A DNA stretch of 64,000 bases from Paucisalibacillus globulus DSM 18846 (lineage in GTDB: Bacteria > Bacillota > Bacilli > Bacillales > Amphibacillaceae): positions 1-64,000 of the forward strand of contig NZ_AXVK01000029.1 of NCBI RefSeq assembly GCF_000482485.1, written 5' to 3'. Of this stretch, positions 1 through 8,414 are shown piece by piece. Position 1 is the first letter of the stretch. Each line of letters opens with the position of its first letter. The position numbers and the translations under genes were made by a program. The notes under the pieces are model-generated. The model ran no database searches. It was not told where the DNA came from and was given only the letters and a program-made list of their open reading frames with translations.

Positions 1-91
1 CCAAAGGGGATTAGTGGGAGGAGCCGTATGCGAAGTTCCGCACGTACGGTTCTGTGAGAGGGGTGGTCAGAGATGGCGACCCCTACTCGAT
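1..91 (+). mobile_element. 3' end of a group II intron (domains V and VI)
   Basis: Positions 21-52 match bacterial group II intron domain V: GAGCCGTA pairs with TACGGTTC, TGCG pairs with CGCA, and a short loop caps the helix; AGC in GAGCC is the usual catalytic triad position. Positions 53-91 can form domain VI (GAG.GGGGT against ACCCC..CTC) and end in AT, as group II introns do. The rest of the intron, including any reverse transcriptase, lies upstream of the window. The 3' exon is the same repeat that follows the structured element at 53765-53910, suggesting insertion just after a hairpin with a T run, as class C introns do; the class is inferred. Confidence 0.8.
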
Positions 92-92
92 T

Positions 93-187
93 TTGTAGAT
101 AGGAAAGTATAAAAACTTTCCGCCGACATAAGAAAAACTACCAAACTACCACATTCGTTAAAGGACGAACGAATGTGAGTTTTTCTA
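93..187. repeat. Composite palindromic repeat, family 3, copy 1
   Basis: A small hairpin (GGAAAG...CTTTCC, 102-121) is followed by a longer palindrome that opens with AGAAAAACT at 131 and closes with AGTTTTTCT, with CACATTCGT paired to ACGAATGTG inside. Nearly the same unit recurs at 53922-54001, and degraded copies are at 9264-9361 and perhaps 8610-8735. It could act as a bidirectional terminator. Confidence 0.75.
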
Positions 188-197
188 AAGGGAAGAG

Positions 198-244
198 CCA
201 TGGGGACAGGTACCTTGGCCCGGCCAAGGTACCTGTCCCCATGG
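198..244. repeat. Perfect 47-bp palindrome of the GGGGACAGG family (family 2)
   Basis: Two 23-base arms, CCATGGGGACAGGTACC... and its complement, surround a single central C. Related copies lie at 1519-1558, 6966-7082, 15357-15423, 20037-20131 and 21025-21093. The core GGGGACAGGT followed by a second inverted motif is typical of REP-like bacterial elements. Confidence 0.85.
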
Positions 245-312
245 TTCGAACTCCATGCTATAATTACAAAGTACTAGTTTAGCAGCAAGGAAGTTTACAT
301 GGGGGTGTAGTT

Positions 313-1491
313 TTGTATTGTATACATTGTGGAAAGAAACAGATTGAGGAAGCGAGGTTTTGTTTCTCTTGTGGAAAACAGTTAGTTATTGGTGATACAT
401 ATGAAGGAAAGGATTTTGAGGTTAACCAGAATAATATTGTAAATAAGGGAAAAAAGCAGATAGTAGATGTACCGATGTCTGATGAAGAATTATTAGTTGA
501 ATATGTTGGAAAGTATAAAGCAAATTACTATACAGGAAATTGGACTAAGGGAAAAATTAATTGGAACTGGGCTGCATTTTTTCTAACTATTTTCTGGGTA
601 GGATACAGAAGAATGTATGGCTTTATTTTCGGACTTCATATTTTTTATATTTTATTAGATTTAGCTTTGCAGCTACTAGGGGTCAGGAATACAGTAGCAA
701 TAGATGTGGGAATTGGTGCAGCATTGTCAATTTTTCTAGGGATGAATGGAAATAACATGTATCAAAAACATGCTCAGCGTAAAGTGAAGAAGCTGAAGCG
801 AAAGTACGGGGAAAAGGTAGGAGCGGTATTAAAAATAAGTAGTGGCCCAAGCTGGGGAGGATTCTTTCTCAGTTTAGCTGTATTTATAGTATATGGGGTT
901 ATTACGTTTGCTATATTTTATCTCCCACCGATTACAGATCCAGAGCCGCAAAGATTCTATACGATAGTTGAGGAATATGAAGATGCTGAAGGTGAAACAG
1001 TGGTAGAGGATAGTGAGAGTGGAGATGTGGTAGAGAATGCTGCTGAGTACGAGGGCTGGGATGACGTGGAAGACGGATACTATCACGAACTAGTCGCCCC
1101 ATCCTTGTTTGATTTCACGGTTTCCAAGGAAATCGATATTAACTTTGATGGTATCAATGAGATTGTCACATTGAGTGGTGGCCCGGTTTTGGATGATCCG
1201 TACCTCAACGATCAAGTGTATATCTCTGTTCGATTTGGTGATGTTGAGATGTATGAAAAGGTCCAATCAGAAGGTGATTCTAGTTTAATGTTATATGACG
1301 TTAATGGTGACGGTTTGCTCGAGCTACTATATGAAAATAGTGGGGATGAGACTCTTATCGATATTTTTCAGGTAGACAATGAAAAATTAGAATTTGTTCG
1401 TGCTTTGCCAGGTAGATTAGTAGAGTTGGATACGAATAGAATTATGACGGAGAATGGTGAGTATTGGTTTGAGGAATGGTGGTGGGAGTAA
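313..1491 (+). CDS. Zinc-ribbon membrane protein with DUF2628-like region and calcium-loop-like tail
   Basis: The 392-residue product starts with a four-cysteine zinc ribbon (CIHCGKK...CFSCGKQ, residues 3-23). Residues about 75-150 hold a DUF2628-like block with Trp and Tyr rich membrane segments (NWNWAAFFLTIFWVGYRRMYG), and another membrane segment follows near 180-205. The C-terminal part is acidic and contains two loops like EF-hand/FG-GAP calcium loops (DINFDGINEI and DVNGDGLLEL). The TTG start is supported by GGGGGTG six bases upstream. It stands alone between repeats. Membrane location is clear; the function is unknown. Zinc ribbon plus DUF2628 is common in Bacillota proteins of undefined role. 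Confidence 0.75.
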   Translation: MYCIHCGKKQIEEARFCFSCGKQLVIGDTYEGKDFEVNQNNIVNKGKKQIVDVPMSDEELLVEYVGKYKANYYTGNWTKGKINWNWAAFFLTIFWVGYRRMYGFIFGLHIFYILLDLALQLLGVRNTVAIDVGIGAALSIFLGMNGNNMYQKHAQRKVKKLKRKYGEKVGAVLKISSGPSWGGFFLSLAVFIVYGVITFAIFYLPPITDPEPQRFYTIVEEYEDAEGETVVEDSESGDVVENAAEYEGWDDVEDGYYHELVAPSLFDFTVSKEIDINFDGINEIVTLSGGPVLDDPYLNDQVYISVRFGDVEMYEKVQSEGDSSLMLYDVNGDGLLELLYENSGDETLIDIFQVDNEKLEFVRALPGRLVELDTNRIMTENGEYWFEEWWWE

Positions 1492-1518
1492 CCGATTCCT
1501 GCCACTTTCTAATATTCA

Positions 1519-1558
1519 GGCCAGTGAACCTGTCCCCGTGGCTCATTTGTCCCGATGG
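1519..1558. repeat. Partial family 2 repeat
   Basis: GGCCAGTGAACCTGTCCCC, then GTGGCT and a second TGTCCC-GATGG block, match the right half of the GGGGACAGG palindromes. The left half is missing, so this is a truncated copy just behind the zinc-ribbon gene. Confidence 0.6.
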
Positions 1559-1608
1559 ATCTACTGAATTTCTTGCAACCGATTTCAGTTCGTGCTATCA
1601 TCGTTTGT

Positions 1609-1620
1609 GTAAACGTTTAC
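1609..1620. promoter_or_regulatory. LacI-type operator upstream of the regulator gene
   Basis: GTAAACGTTTAC is a perfect 12-bp palindrome with the central CG typical of LacI/GalR operators. An identical copy sits at 2682-2693 ahead of the glucosidase gene, pointing to autoregulation plus control of the target. It also nearly fits a CcpA cre site, so CcpA binding is an alternative. Confidence 0.75.
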
Positions 1621-1648
1621 GTTGGTTTTTGTAGAGGAGTAACATATT

Positions 1649-2662
1649 ATGTCTTTTACGATAAAAGATGTTGCAAAGAAAGCGAATGTTTCTATTGCAA
1701 CGGTTTCAAGAATCATTAATAATAAGCCTGGCTATTCAAAGGAGACAGAAGAAAAGGTTCTTCAAGTTATTGAGGAATTAGGTTATCATCCGAATAGTAT
1801 TGCCAGAGGATTGATTAACAAACGTACACATACTATTGGTGTATTAGTACCTAAATTATCGAGTATGATCATTACAGAGTTTATTCGAGGAATTGAGGAT
1901 ATTACGCATCATAATGGTTCAAGTGTTATTGTATGTCACACAGAATCCAACGGTAAGAAGACGATGAAGTATTTACAACTACTTTATGAAAAACAAGTGG
2001 ATGGGATAATATTTGTTAGTGAAGAGCTAAAGGAAGAATATTATCAGTTTATTAATCGAATGAAAATTCCAATCGTATTACTTTCAACGGAAACTTATCA
2101 ATTTCCTGTTCCATATGTGAAAGTAAATGACCAGCACGCAGCGTTTTCTGCAACAGAATTCCTTATTAAAAAAGGTCATCGTAATATTGGAATGGTTAGT
2201 GGAAATAAAGAGGATATGGTGGCAGGTCAATCTAGGATTAATGGTTTTATGCAGGCCATGAAGCATTATCAATTACCCGTTTCTGAAAAACATTTTGTTT
2301 CTGAATCTGGATTTGGCTTTGATGATGGTAGGAATGGATTGCCAAGGTTAATGAAGCAATATCCTGATATTACTGCAGTATTTGCTGCTAGTGATGAAAT
2401 TGCTTTTGGTATACTTTCATCTGCGTATACTATGAAAATTAATGTTCCAGAACAGTTATCAGTTATTGGTTATGATAACCTTAGTATTGCCGAAATGAGT
2501 ATACCACCTCTTACAACAGTTGCGCAGCCCCTTGTTGAAATGGGAGAAATGGCAACAAAAATGATTCTTGAAATCATTAATACGAATCAAAAGGTAGAGA
2601 GCAAGATTGTTGCACATCGTATTGTTGAAAGAGAAAGTGTAAGAGATTTAACAAATGAATAA
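1649..2662 (+). CDS. LacI/GalR family transcriptional repressor (probable regulator of the adjacent glucosidase)
   Basis: The 337-residue protein has the LacI helix-turn-helix and hinge at the N-terminus (TIKDVAKKANVSIATVSRII, then ELGYHPNSIARGL) and a periplasmic-binding-protein-like sensor domain from about residue 60 to the end. Length is standard for the family. The ATG follows a GAGGAG SD. Identical GTAAACGTTTAC operators lie before this gene and before the next, so it probably represses itself and the glucosidase until an isomalto- or malto-oligosaccharide binds. The effector is inferred from the neighbour only. Confidence 0.9.
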   Translation: MSFTIKDVAKKANVSIATVSRIINNKPGYSKETEEKVLQVIEELGYHPNSIARGLINKRTHTIGVLVPKLSSMIITEFIRGIEDITHHNGSSVIVCHTESNGKKTMKYLQLLYEKQVDGIIFVSEELKEEYYQFINRMKIPIVLLSTETYQFPVPYVKVNDQHAAFSATEFLIKKGHRNIGMVSGNKEDMVAGQSRINGFMQAMKHYQLPVSEKHFVSESGFGFDDGRNGLPRLMKQYPDITAVFAASDEIAFGILSSAYTMKINVPEQLSVIGYDNLSIAEMSIPPLTTVAQPLVEMGEMATKMILEIINTNQKVESKIVAHRIVERESVRDLTNE

Positions 2663-2681
2663 GTCTCTTTATGTATAATGA

Positions 2682-2693
2682 GTAAACGTTTAC
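2682..2693. promoter_or_regulatory. LacI-type operator upstream of the glucosidase gene
   Basis: A second exact copy of GTAAACGTTTAC, about 120 bases before the glucosidase start and 20 bases behind the regulator's stop codon. The matching pair defines a small regulon. Confidence 0.75.
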
Positions 2694-2811
2694 GTATTTG
2701 TAGATTAAAAAGTATAATTATCGTTTTTTTCAGTTTGAAAATACGATTACTTTCAAAAGAAAAAACAAGTATTTCTATAGGTGAAATGTACTATGTATAG
2801 GAGTTGTCAAA

Positions 2812-4485
2812 ATGAATAAACAGTGGTGGAAGGAAAGTGTGGTATATCAGGTATACCCTCGTAGTTTTAATGATAGTAATGGTGATGGAATAGGGGATAT
2901 TAACGGAATTACCGAAAAATTAGATTACTTAAAAAATCTAGGAATCGATGTTATTTGGCTATCTCCAGTTTACAAGTCTCCGAATGATGATAATGGCTAT
3001 GATATTAGTGATTACAAGCATATTATGGATGAGTTTGGAACAATGGCTGATTGGGAAGAGCTTCTAACAGAAATTCACTCGCGGGATATGAAACTGATTA
3101 TGGATTTAGTGGTGAACCATTCTTCTGATGAGCATGCATGGTTTTTAGAATCTCGTAAATCAAAGGATAATCCATATCGTGATTATTATATTTGGCGTCC
3201 TGGCAAGGATGGTCGTGAGCCAAATAACTGGGAAGCGACATTTAGTGGATCTGCTTGGAAATATGACGAGGCAACGGATGAGTACTTTTTGCACCTTTTC
3301 AGTAAAAAACAACCAGATTTAAACTGGGAAAGTGAAAAACTTCGAAATGAAGTGTATGACATGATGAAATGGTGGTTAGATAAAGGTATTGACGGCTTCC
3401 GAATGGATGTAATCAACTTTATTTCTAAGGAAGAAGGTCTTCCAGATGCACCCAATCCAGAAGGGAAAAAATATGTTAGTGGTGGACAGTATTTCGTCAA
3501 TGGTCCTAAAATTCATGATTACTTACAAGAAATGCATCAAGAAGTATTGTCTAAATACGATATCTTAACCGTAGGAGAAATGCCTGGTGCAAGTGTGGAG
3601 GATGCTAAACTATACACGGATCCGAGCCGTGCAGAAGTAAATATGGTGTTCACTTTCGAGCATATGGATTTAGACTCTGGTCCTGGTGGAAAATGGAATC
3701 TGAAGCCACTTCAACTACGTGATTTGAAGGAAAATATTACAAAATGGCAAACAGGCTTACATGGTGTTGGTTGGAATAGTTTATATATGAATAACCATGA
3801 TCAACCAAGAATGGTTTCTCGTTTTGGTGATGATAAAACGTATCGTGTAGAATCTGCTAAAATGCTTGGAACGTTCTTACACATGTTACAAGGAACTCCT
3901 TATGTTTATCAAGGGGAAGAAATAGGGATGACAAATATTCGCTTCGACTCCATTGATGATTATCGAGATATCGAGATTCTAAATATGTATAAGGAGAAAG
4001 TTGTGGAAGGGAATGAACCACACGATAAAGTCATGGAATCTATCTATGTGAAAGGTCGTGACAATGCTAGAACCCCGATGCAATGGGATGCTAGTGAAAA
4101 TGCTGGATTTACTACTGGAACACCTTGGATTCAAGTAAATCCGAATTATCCAGAAATTAATGCGGAACAAGCGGTTAATGATGAGAATTCCATTTATCAT
4201 TATTATCGTAAGCTAATCCAATTACGTAAGGAAAATCCTATTATTGTGTATGGTGAGTATACGTTATTGGATGAAGAGAATGAGAAGGTTTACTCTTATT
4301 TGAGAACCTATAACAATCAAAAACTACTAGTTGTAACAAACTTTAGTGCGGAGGAATTGGAGTATGTGATTCCAGCTGAGTTTACAGGCGGGGAATTGTT
4401 GATTGGCAATTATTCAGACGTTAAAGGTAAAGTTGAGAAGAAAATACAGCTAAGACCTTATGAGGCAGTAGTTTATATTGGTTAA
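2812..4485 (+). CDS. malL: Oligo-1,6-glucosidase / alpha-glucosidase (GH13)
   Basis: This 557-residue cytoplasmic enzyme hydrolyses terminal alpha-glucosidic bonds of short oligosaccharides. It begins WWKESVVYQVYPRSF and carries all GH13 blocks: DLVVNHSSDEH, QPDLNWES, GFRMDVINF with nucleophile Asp199, VGEMPG with acid/base Glu256, and NNHDQPR with Asp330. The residue after the nucleophile is Val; in this family Val favours alpha-1,6 linkages (isomaltase type) and Thr favours alpha-1,4, so isomaltose-type substrates are likely. Length matches the Bacillus oligo-1,6-glucosidases. No transporter lies beside it. Expression is probably under the LacI repressor encoded upstream. Confidence 0.93.
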   Translation: MNKQWWKESVVYQVYPRSFNDSNGDGIGDINGITEKLDYLKNLGIDVIWLSPVYKSPNDDNGYDISDYKHIMDEFGTMADWEELLTEIHSRDMKLIMDLVVNHSSDEHAWFLESRKSKDNPYRDYYIWRPGKDGREPNNWEATFSGSAWKYDEATDEYFLHLFSKKQPDLNWESEKLRNEVYDMMKWWLDKGIDGFRMDVINFISKEEGLPDAPNPEGKKYVSGGQYFVNGPKIHDYLQEMHQEVLSKYDILTVGEMPGASVEDAKLYTDPSRAEVNMVFTFEHMDLDSGPGGKWNLKPLQLRDLKENITKWQTGLHGVGWNSLYMNNHDQPRMVSRFGDDKTYRVESAKMLGTFLHMLQGTPYVYQGEEIGMTNIRFDSIDDYRDIEILNMYKEKVVEGNEPHDKVMESIYVKGRDNARTPMQWDASENAGFTTGTPWIQVNPNYPEINAEQAVNDENSIYHYYRKLIQLRKENPIIVYGEYTLLDEENEKVYSYLRTYNNQKLLVVTNFSAEELEYVIPAEFTGGELLIGNYSDVKGKVEKKIQLRPYEAVVYIG

Positions 4486-4494
4486 GTAAATGAA

Positions 4495-4527
4495 AAGGCA
4501 CAATTAGCAGATTGCTAGTTGTGCCTT
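4495..4527. terminator. Bidirectional terminator between malL and the autolysin gene
   Basis: AAGGCACAA pairs with TTGTGCCTT around a short inner helix (AGCA..TGCT). It lies between two convergent genes and can serve both. Confidence 0.75.
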
Positions 4528-4550
4528 AATTATTCAATCCTAATTAGTGA

Positions 4551-5630
4551 TTAATAAAACCTCTTAAATCCTTCAAAATGCTTTTTCCAATAAGAGTTAT
4601 TTAAATTAGTAATGGTCACACCACCATCAGAAGCATGGATGAATTCATTATTACCAAGATAAATTCCAACATGGGATATACCGGATTTATATGTTCCTTC
4701 AAAGAATACGAGGTCCCCAACTTTAGGTGTATCTACATAATAGGAACGCATATGATATCCTTCACTTGAATAGCGGTTTGTTGAAAGTCCGGCTTCTTTA
4801 TAGGCATAGAAAATAAATCCACTGCAGTCAAATCCATTAGGTGTGGATCCACCCCATGCGTAGCCAACTCCTAATTGGCTTTTGGCTGAATTGATTAATT
4901 TGTCAACATTATAGCTAATCTCTTTGGATGGCGTTTCATCCTTTGGAGTTTCAACTTTTGCGCCATCACCAATATTTAGTTTTTGACCAATATAAATCAA
5001 ATCAGATTTCAAGTTATTCCATTTTTTTAAATTAGCTACCGTAACTTTATGATTTACCGCAATTCGTGATAATGTGTCACCTGACTTAACCGTGTAAACA
5101 CTAGTAGATGGAACCTTTTGATCTTGTGGTTTCTCTGTTTTATGATTAGTTGGGTTAGTTGGCTTCTCTGTTGTAACTGTTTGTGCCTTGCTCACAACAA
5201 ACACATTTCCTGGATAAATTAGCGTAGTCTCTAAATTATTCCATTTCATTAAATCCTGAAGTGAAACCTTATGTTTAGAAGCAATTCCACTCAATGTATC
5301 ACCAGATTTGACGGTGTATGTCGCTGCTTTTGATGTCGTTGGTTTTTGTGTTTCTTTTGGTTTTGTAGTTTCAGTTTTATTGCTTGTATTTTTGCTAGAT
5401 GAGTCCTTTTCTGTTTTCAGGACTTGGTTCGGGAAAATAATATCGCTTGATAAATTATTAAACGATTTCAGTTGCGCAACACTTACATTATGTTTTTGTG
5501 CAATTACCCAAAGAGAATCCCCACTCTGAACTTTGTACGAACTTGCCGCTTCAGCTTCTTCTGCACCGAATAATGCGGATGCAATGAAAGCAGTCGCAGT
5601 TACAGACATAAAAATCTTCTTGTTACTCAA
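4551..5630 (-). CDS. Secreted peptidoglycan D,L-endopeptidase: three LysM domains plus NlpC/P60
   Basis: The 359-residue preprotein has a signal peptide ending near AEAAS (residues 1-29), three LysM wall-binding repeats (about 31-73, 104-147, 179-222, each YxVxSGD[ST]L...NHKV...LKxWNNL), Thr/Lys-rich linkers, and a C-terminal NlpC/P60 domain. The catalytic Cys is C269 in GFDCSGF and the His is in SHVGIYLG. This is the layout of LytE/LytF/CwlS-type gamma-D-glutamyl-diaminopimelate endopeptidases used in growth and cell separation. The start is TTG, with GAGGAGGT eight bases upstream. Which B. subtilis paralogue it corresponds to cannot be settled from sequence alone. Confidence 0.92.
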   Translation of the reverse strand: MSNKKIFMSVTATAFIASALFGAEEAEAASSYKVQSGDSLWVIAQKHNVSVAQLKSFNNLSSDIIFPNQVLKTEKDSSSKNTSNKTETTKPKETQKPTTSKAATYTVKSGDTLSGIASKHKVSLQDLMKWNNLETTLIYPGNVFVVSKAQTVTTEKPTNPTNHKTEKPQDQKVPSTSVYTVKSGDTLSRIAVNHKVTVANLKKWNNLKSDLIYIGQKLNIGDGAKVETPKDETPSKEISYNVDKLINSAKSQLGVGYAWGGSTPNGFDCSGFIFYAYKEAGLSTNRYSSEGYHMRSYYVDTPKVGDLVFFEGTYKSGISHVGIYLGNNEFIHASDGGVTITNLNNSYWKKHFEGFKRFY

Positions 5631-5895
5631 TTAATTTACCTCCTCACAAATTACTAGTCTATTAGAATCAGTATACTATAGTTTTGTCGAGGTTAGTAGA
5701 TTAATGTGGAAATTTAGGGATATTTTGGCGATATTAGGTAGATTTGACTACTTAAATAATAATACTTTAGTATGCCCCTACTAAAAGTACGCTGTGTTGG
5801 ACAGCATTATGATGAAGTGCTAGTCTATTCCTTATTGGAAATAGAGATTTGAAGCTAGGCAGAGGAAATTATTGCTACTAGCATGAGAAATTGGA

Positions 5896-6279
5896 GTGTC
5901 TAAAAAATTGCTGAACATATGTAAAATAATTCTTCATATTGCTTTTTTATATGGTATATATTTATTCGGAAATTGGATTCAGCATGTCCTAGGACTAGTT
6001 GTACCCGGAAGTGTCATTGGAATGATAATCCTATTCATTATGCTTTCTACTAAAATACTAAATGTTGCATGGGTGGAGAAAGGTGCTAAATTTATGGTTA
6101 ATAATCTTGTCCTATTTTTTATTCCGGCAACTGTTGGGATCATGAACTATTTTGATTTGTTCGCAGGCAAAGGTTTTTTACTGGTTGTGATTGTTTTATT
6201 TAGTACGCTTCTTGTGATGGTTAGTTCGGGAAAGATGAGCCAATGGGTAATGCGTAGAAGGGAAAGAGAGCATGGCTAA
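5896..6279 (+). CDS. cidA: CidA/LrgA family holin-like membrane protein
   Basis: A 127-residue protein with four membrane segments, of the CidA/LrgA family that forms holin-like pores and affects murein hydrolase export and programmed lysis. The motif VPGSVIGMIILF is characteristic. It overlaps the following lrgB/cidB-type gene by eight bases, the usual two-gene arrangement. The start is uncertain: GTG at 5896 keeps the family's KKLL N-terminus but has a weak SD; TTG at 5908 has GGAGTG nine bases upstream. CidA versus LrgA cannot be separated without a phylogeny and no LytSR or CidR regulator is nearby. Confidence 0.88.
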   Translation: MSKKLLNICKIILHIAFLYGIYLFGNWIQHVLGLVVPGSVIGMIILFIMLSTKILNVAWVEKGAKFMVNNLVLFFIPATVGIMNYFDLFAGKGFLLVVIVLFSTLLVMVSSGKMSQWVMRRREREHG

Positions 6280-6961
6280 TTTATTAACAGCACTCATCGC
6301 GGTGCTTGCAACATATTGTATCTATTTATTTGCAAATAAGATTCATAGCAAGGTTGGGTATACATTTACCGCACCTGTTATTACTTCCGCCATTGTGATT
6401 ATTGCTGTATTACTGATTTTTCATATTCCATATGAAACATACATGATTGGTGGAAAGTGGATTAATGAGTTACTTGGACCTGCGGTTGTAGCGCTAGCTT
6501 ATCCGCTCTACATGCAACGTAGTGTTCTAAAAAAATTTATTACCCCGATCCTCACTGGAACGATTGTAGGAGCAATTATAGGAATATCTTCTGGTATATT
6601 ACTAGCAAAATTAGCTGGATTCGAGGAAGTCATTATCTACTCCCTTACTCCAAAGTCAGTGACAACACCTGTTGCGATGGCTATCGCAGAAATGTTAGGT
6701 GGCGTGACTACGTTGGCAGCTGTTTTTGTAATGATTGCAGGAATTGGTGGTGTACTCTTCAGTTCCATTGTTAATAAAGTATTCAAAATCAATCATTACA
6801 CAGGAAAAAGTGTTGGAATAGGCAGCGCCTCCCACGCAATTGGAACCTCCAAAGCATTAGAAAGCAGCCAACTAGAAGGCTCCATAAGTACCATAGCAAT
6901 GGTCATCAGCGCAACAGTCGTATCCATAATAACCCCAGGATTAGTCGCACTCTTAGTATAG
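6272..6961 (+). CDS. cidB: CidB/LrgB family membrane protein
   Basis: A 229-residue integral membrane protein with about six to seven segments, partner of the CidA-like holin upstream. Family marks include ALAYPLYMQR, the SVTTPVAMAIAEMLGG block and HAIGTSKALE near the C-terminus. Its ATG overlaps the end of cidA, implying translational coupling. Recent work on plant and bacterial LrgB relatives links the family to glycolate/pyruvate transport, so lysis control is not the only possible role. Transcription ends near the GGGGACAGG repeat at 6966. Confidence 0.9.
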   Translation: MANLLTALIAVLATYCIYLFANKIHSKVGYTFTAPVITSAIVIIAVLLIFHIPYETYMIGGKWINELLGPAVVALAYPLYMQRSVLKKFITPILTGTIVGAIIGISSGILLAKLAGFEEVIIYSLTPKSVTTPVAMAIAEMLGGVTTLAAVFVMIAGIGGVLFSSIVNKVFKINHYTGKSVGIGSASHAIGTSKALESSQLEGSISTIAMVISATVVSIITPGLVALLV

Positions 6962-6965
6962 AAAA

Positions 6966-7082
6966 GAGCCATGGGGACAGGTTCACTGGCCCGAGTGGCA
7001 TAACGCGGCCGGGGAACCTGTCCCCACGGCTTTGTCCCCACGGCTTTAAGGAAAATCGGGCCGAGGAAAGTCCCCATGGCTG
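6966..7082. repeat. Long, rearranged family 2 repeat between cidB and the YkvI gene
   Basis: GCCATGGGGACAGGTTCACTGGC opens the element; inverted GGGGAACCTGTCCCC follows, then two further TGTCCCC/AGTCCCC-type blocks ending CCATGGC. It fills the whole gap between two convergent genes, touching both stop codons, and is a multi-unit version of the other copies. Confidence 0.8.
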
Positions 7083-8123
7083 TTATTTTGGAACTTTTGT
7101 AATGAGTAATACTGCTAGATAGAGTAATCCTATATATCCGAATAGTGGATAGAGGATGGAGAGTAGTTGGCCGTAGCCATATTGCTGACTTACTAGGAAG
7201 ATGATTAGTAAGATAGCAAGTACAGCGTGATTATATTTTATTCCGAAGCTCGTTTTTACTTGACGGCTTATTCCGTATACATTGGCTGTTACGGTATTAA
7301 ATATTTCACTAAAGATAATGAGTAAAAACAGAATATGTATAAGCCCACCGAATTGCTTTACGATCTCTGCCATTGGAATGTCAAATGGAAAGGTTGTTGG
7401 GTTGACTAATAAGGAAAAATGGCTCAATAATAACAAAATGAATAAGCCAAGTCCCCCAAGGAATCCACCCCACTTAAGTACATATTCATCTTGGATTTCC
7501 TTTCCTAAAGGAACAAGGACTACCATTGCGGTTATTACATTAAAGGATGCATAAGTAAAAGGTGATATCGTCCAAAATGGGTGTTCAGGGATTGTTATGG
7601 ATAAAAAGGGAGCAAGCAATAGGGATGGATTATCGTCAAAAATGGAAATAAATATAAACAACCCAAATAAAATTATTAATGGAACGATGTATGAATTAAT
7701 CGCAAATAATCCTTTCAGCCCTCTCATGACTACTAAAAAAACGAGCAGTATCGTAGTAATAATCCCAACAAAATATGGGATGCCTAACTGTTCGTGAAAA
7801 ACGGCTCCCGCACCGGATAGCATAACAGAAGTTACAGACATCACAATTATAAAAATCATGATATTTATTACTTTTCCCCATGTATGTCCAAACAAATAAT
7901 CATTAAATTCTTTATAGGAGTAAGCCTTAATATGTGCTGATATAAGCATGATTTTCGTTCCAAAGTAGGTTAGGAGATAGCAGCTGACAATAATACCAAT
8001 TGTCCCAAGCGCTCCAAAGTTGCTAAAAAATGTTACGATTTCCTTTCCTGTAGCAAACCCTGCACCAATAACGGTTCCAATATATGTTGCTGCTACAAGT
8101 AATATTGCTGTCCATTGTTTCAT
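7083..8123 (-). CDS. YkvI-like membrane carrier (APC superfamily fold)
   Basis: A 346-residue protein with about ten membrane segments. The N-terminus AATYIGTVIGAGFATGKEIVTFF is the hallmark of the YkvI family, distant relatives of amino acid/cation symporters with an unwound first helix at GxGFATG. The substrate is unknown. ATG follows GGAGGTATG. It is a single-gene unit with its 3' end against a GGGGACAGG repeat and its 5' end facing the riboswitch-controlled gene in divergent orientation. An imperfect palindrome TAAGCGCTTA at 8199 lies between the two promoters and could be a regulator site. Confidence 0.85.
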   Translation of the reverse strand: MKQWTAILLVAATYIGTVIGAGFATGKEIVTFFSNFGALGTIGIIVSCYLLTYFGTKIMLISAHIKAYSYKEFNDYLFGHTWGKVINIMIFIIVMSVTSVMLSGAGAVFHEQLGIPYFVGIITTILLVFLVVMRGLKGLFAINSYIVPLIILFGLFIFISIFDDNPSLLLAPFLSITIPEHPFWTISPFTYASFNVITAMVVLVPLGKEIQDEYVLKWGGFLGGLGLFILLLLSHFSLLVNPTTFPFDIPMAEIVKQFGGLIHILFLLIIFSEIFNTVTANVYGISRQVKTSFGIKYNHAVLAILLIIFLVSQQYGYGQLLSILYPLFGYIGLLYLAVLLITKVPK

Positions 8124-8232
8124 GTCACATACCTCCTGATACCATGTATATGATTTTTAGAGGGAGATTAGACAAGCTTTATAGAAATTGGAAATTATAA
8201 GCGCTTACTGGGTATATTTACCTGGCTTATTC

Positions 8233-8262
8233 TTGACATCTCTCTTAGTCTCATAGAATAAT
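8233..8262 (+). promoter_or_regulatory. Probable sigma-A promoter for the riboswitch transcript
   Basis: TTGACA at 8233-8238 is a consensus -35. AATAAT at 8257 (spacer 18) or TAGAAT at 8254 (spacer 15) can serve as -10. Transcription would begin close to 8270, directly at the 5' strand of the aptamer's closing helix. Confidence 0.6.
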
Positions 8263-8273
8263 AGTACATAAGA

Positions 8274-8406
8274 ATGAATAATCGTACGAAAGGGCAAATT
8301 CACTGAAAGGTGAAGACGCAAAACTAAAGGGGCTAACGTTTAAAACTATGCCAGCCAGCTACCGAATACATAAACCTCCGTACGATTCATAAACCAAAAT
8401 GGAGGT
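8274..8406 (+). ncRNA. c-di-GMP-I (GEMM) riboswitch with SD-sequestering platform
   Basis: The hallmarks of the class I cyclic di-GMP aptamer appear in order: GGGCAAA (8292), a P2 hairpin with a GAAA tetraloop, GACGCAAA (8314), GGCTAA, then GCCAGCCAGCTACCGA (8350). A long outer helix closes it: ATGAAT-TCGTACG at 8274-8288 against CGTACGATTCAT at 8379-8390. ACCTCC at 8374-8379 can pair with GGAGGT at 8401-8406, which is the SD of the next gene and is followed by a T run. The outer helix and this SD hairpin are mutually exclusive in topology, so ligand could release the SD. That direction is inferred. Confidence 0.88.
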
Positions 8407-8414
8407 ATTTTTTT

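Noticed and set aside
8195-8212. CcpA cre site (TATAAGCGCTTACT)
   Set aside because: It misses two positions of the cre consensus and lies between divergent genes with no clear tie to carbon metabolism; kept only as a possible operator.
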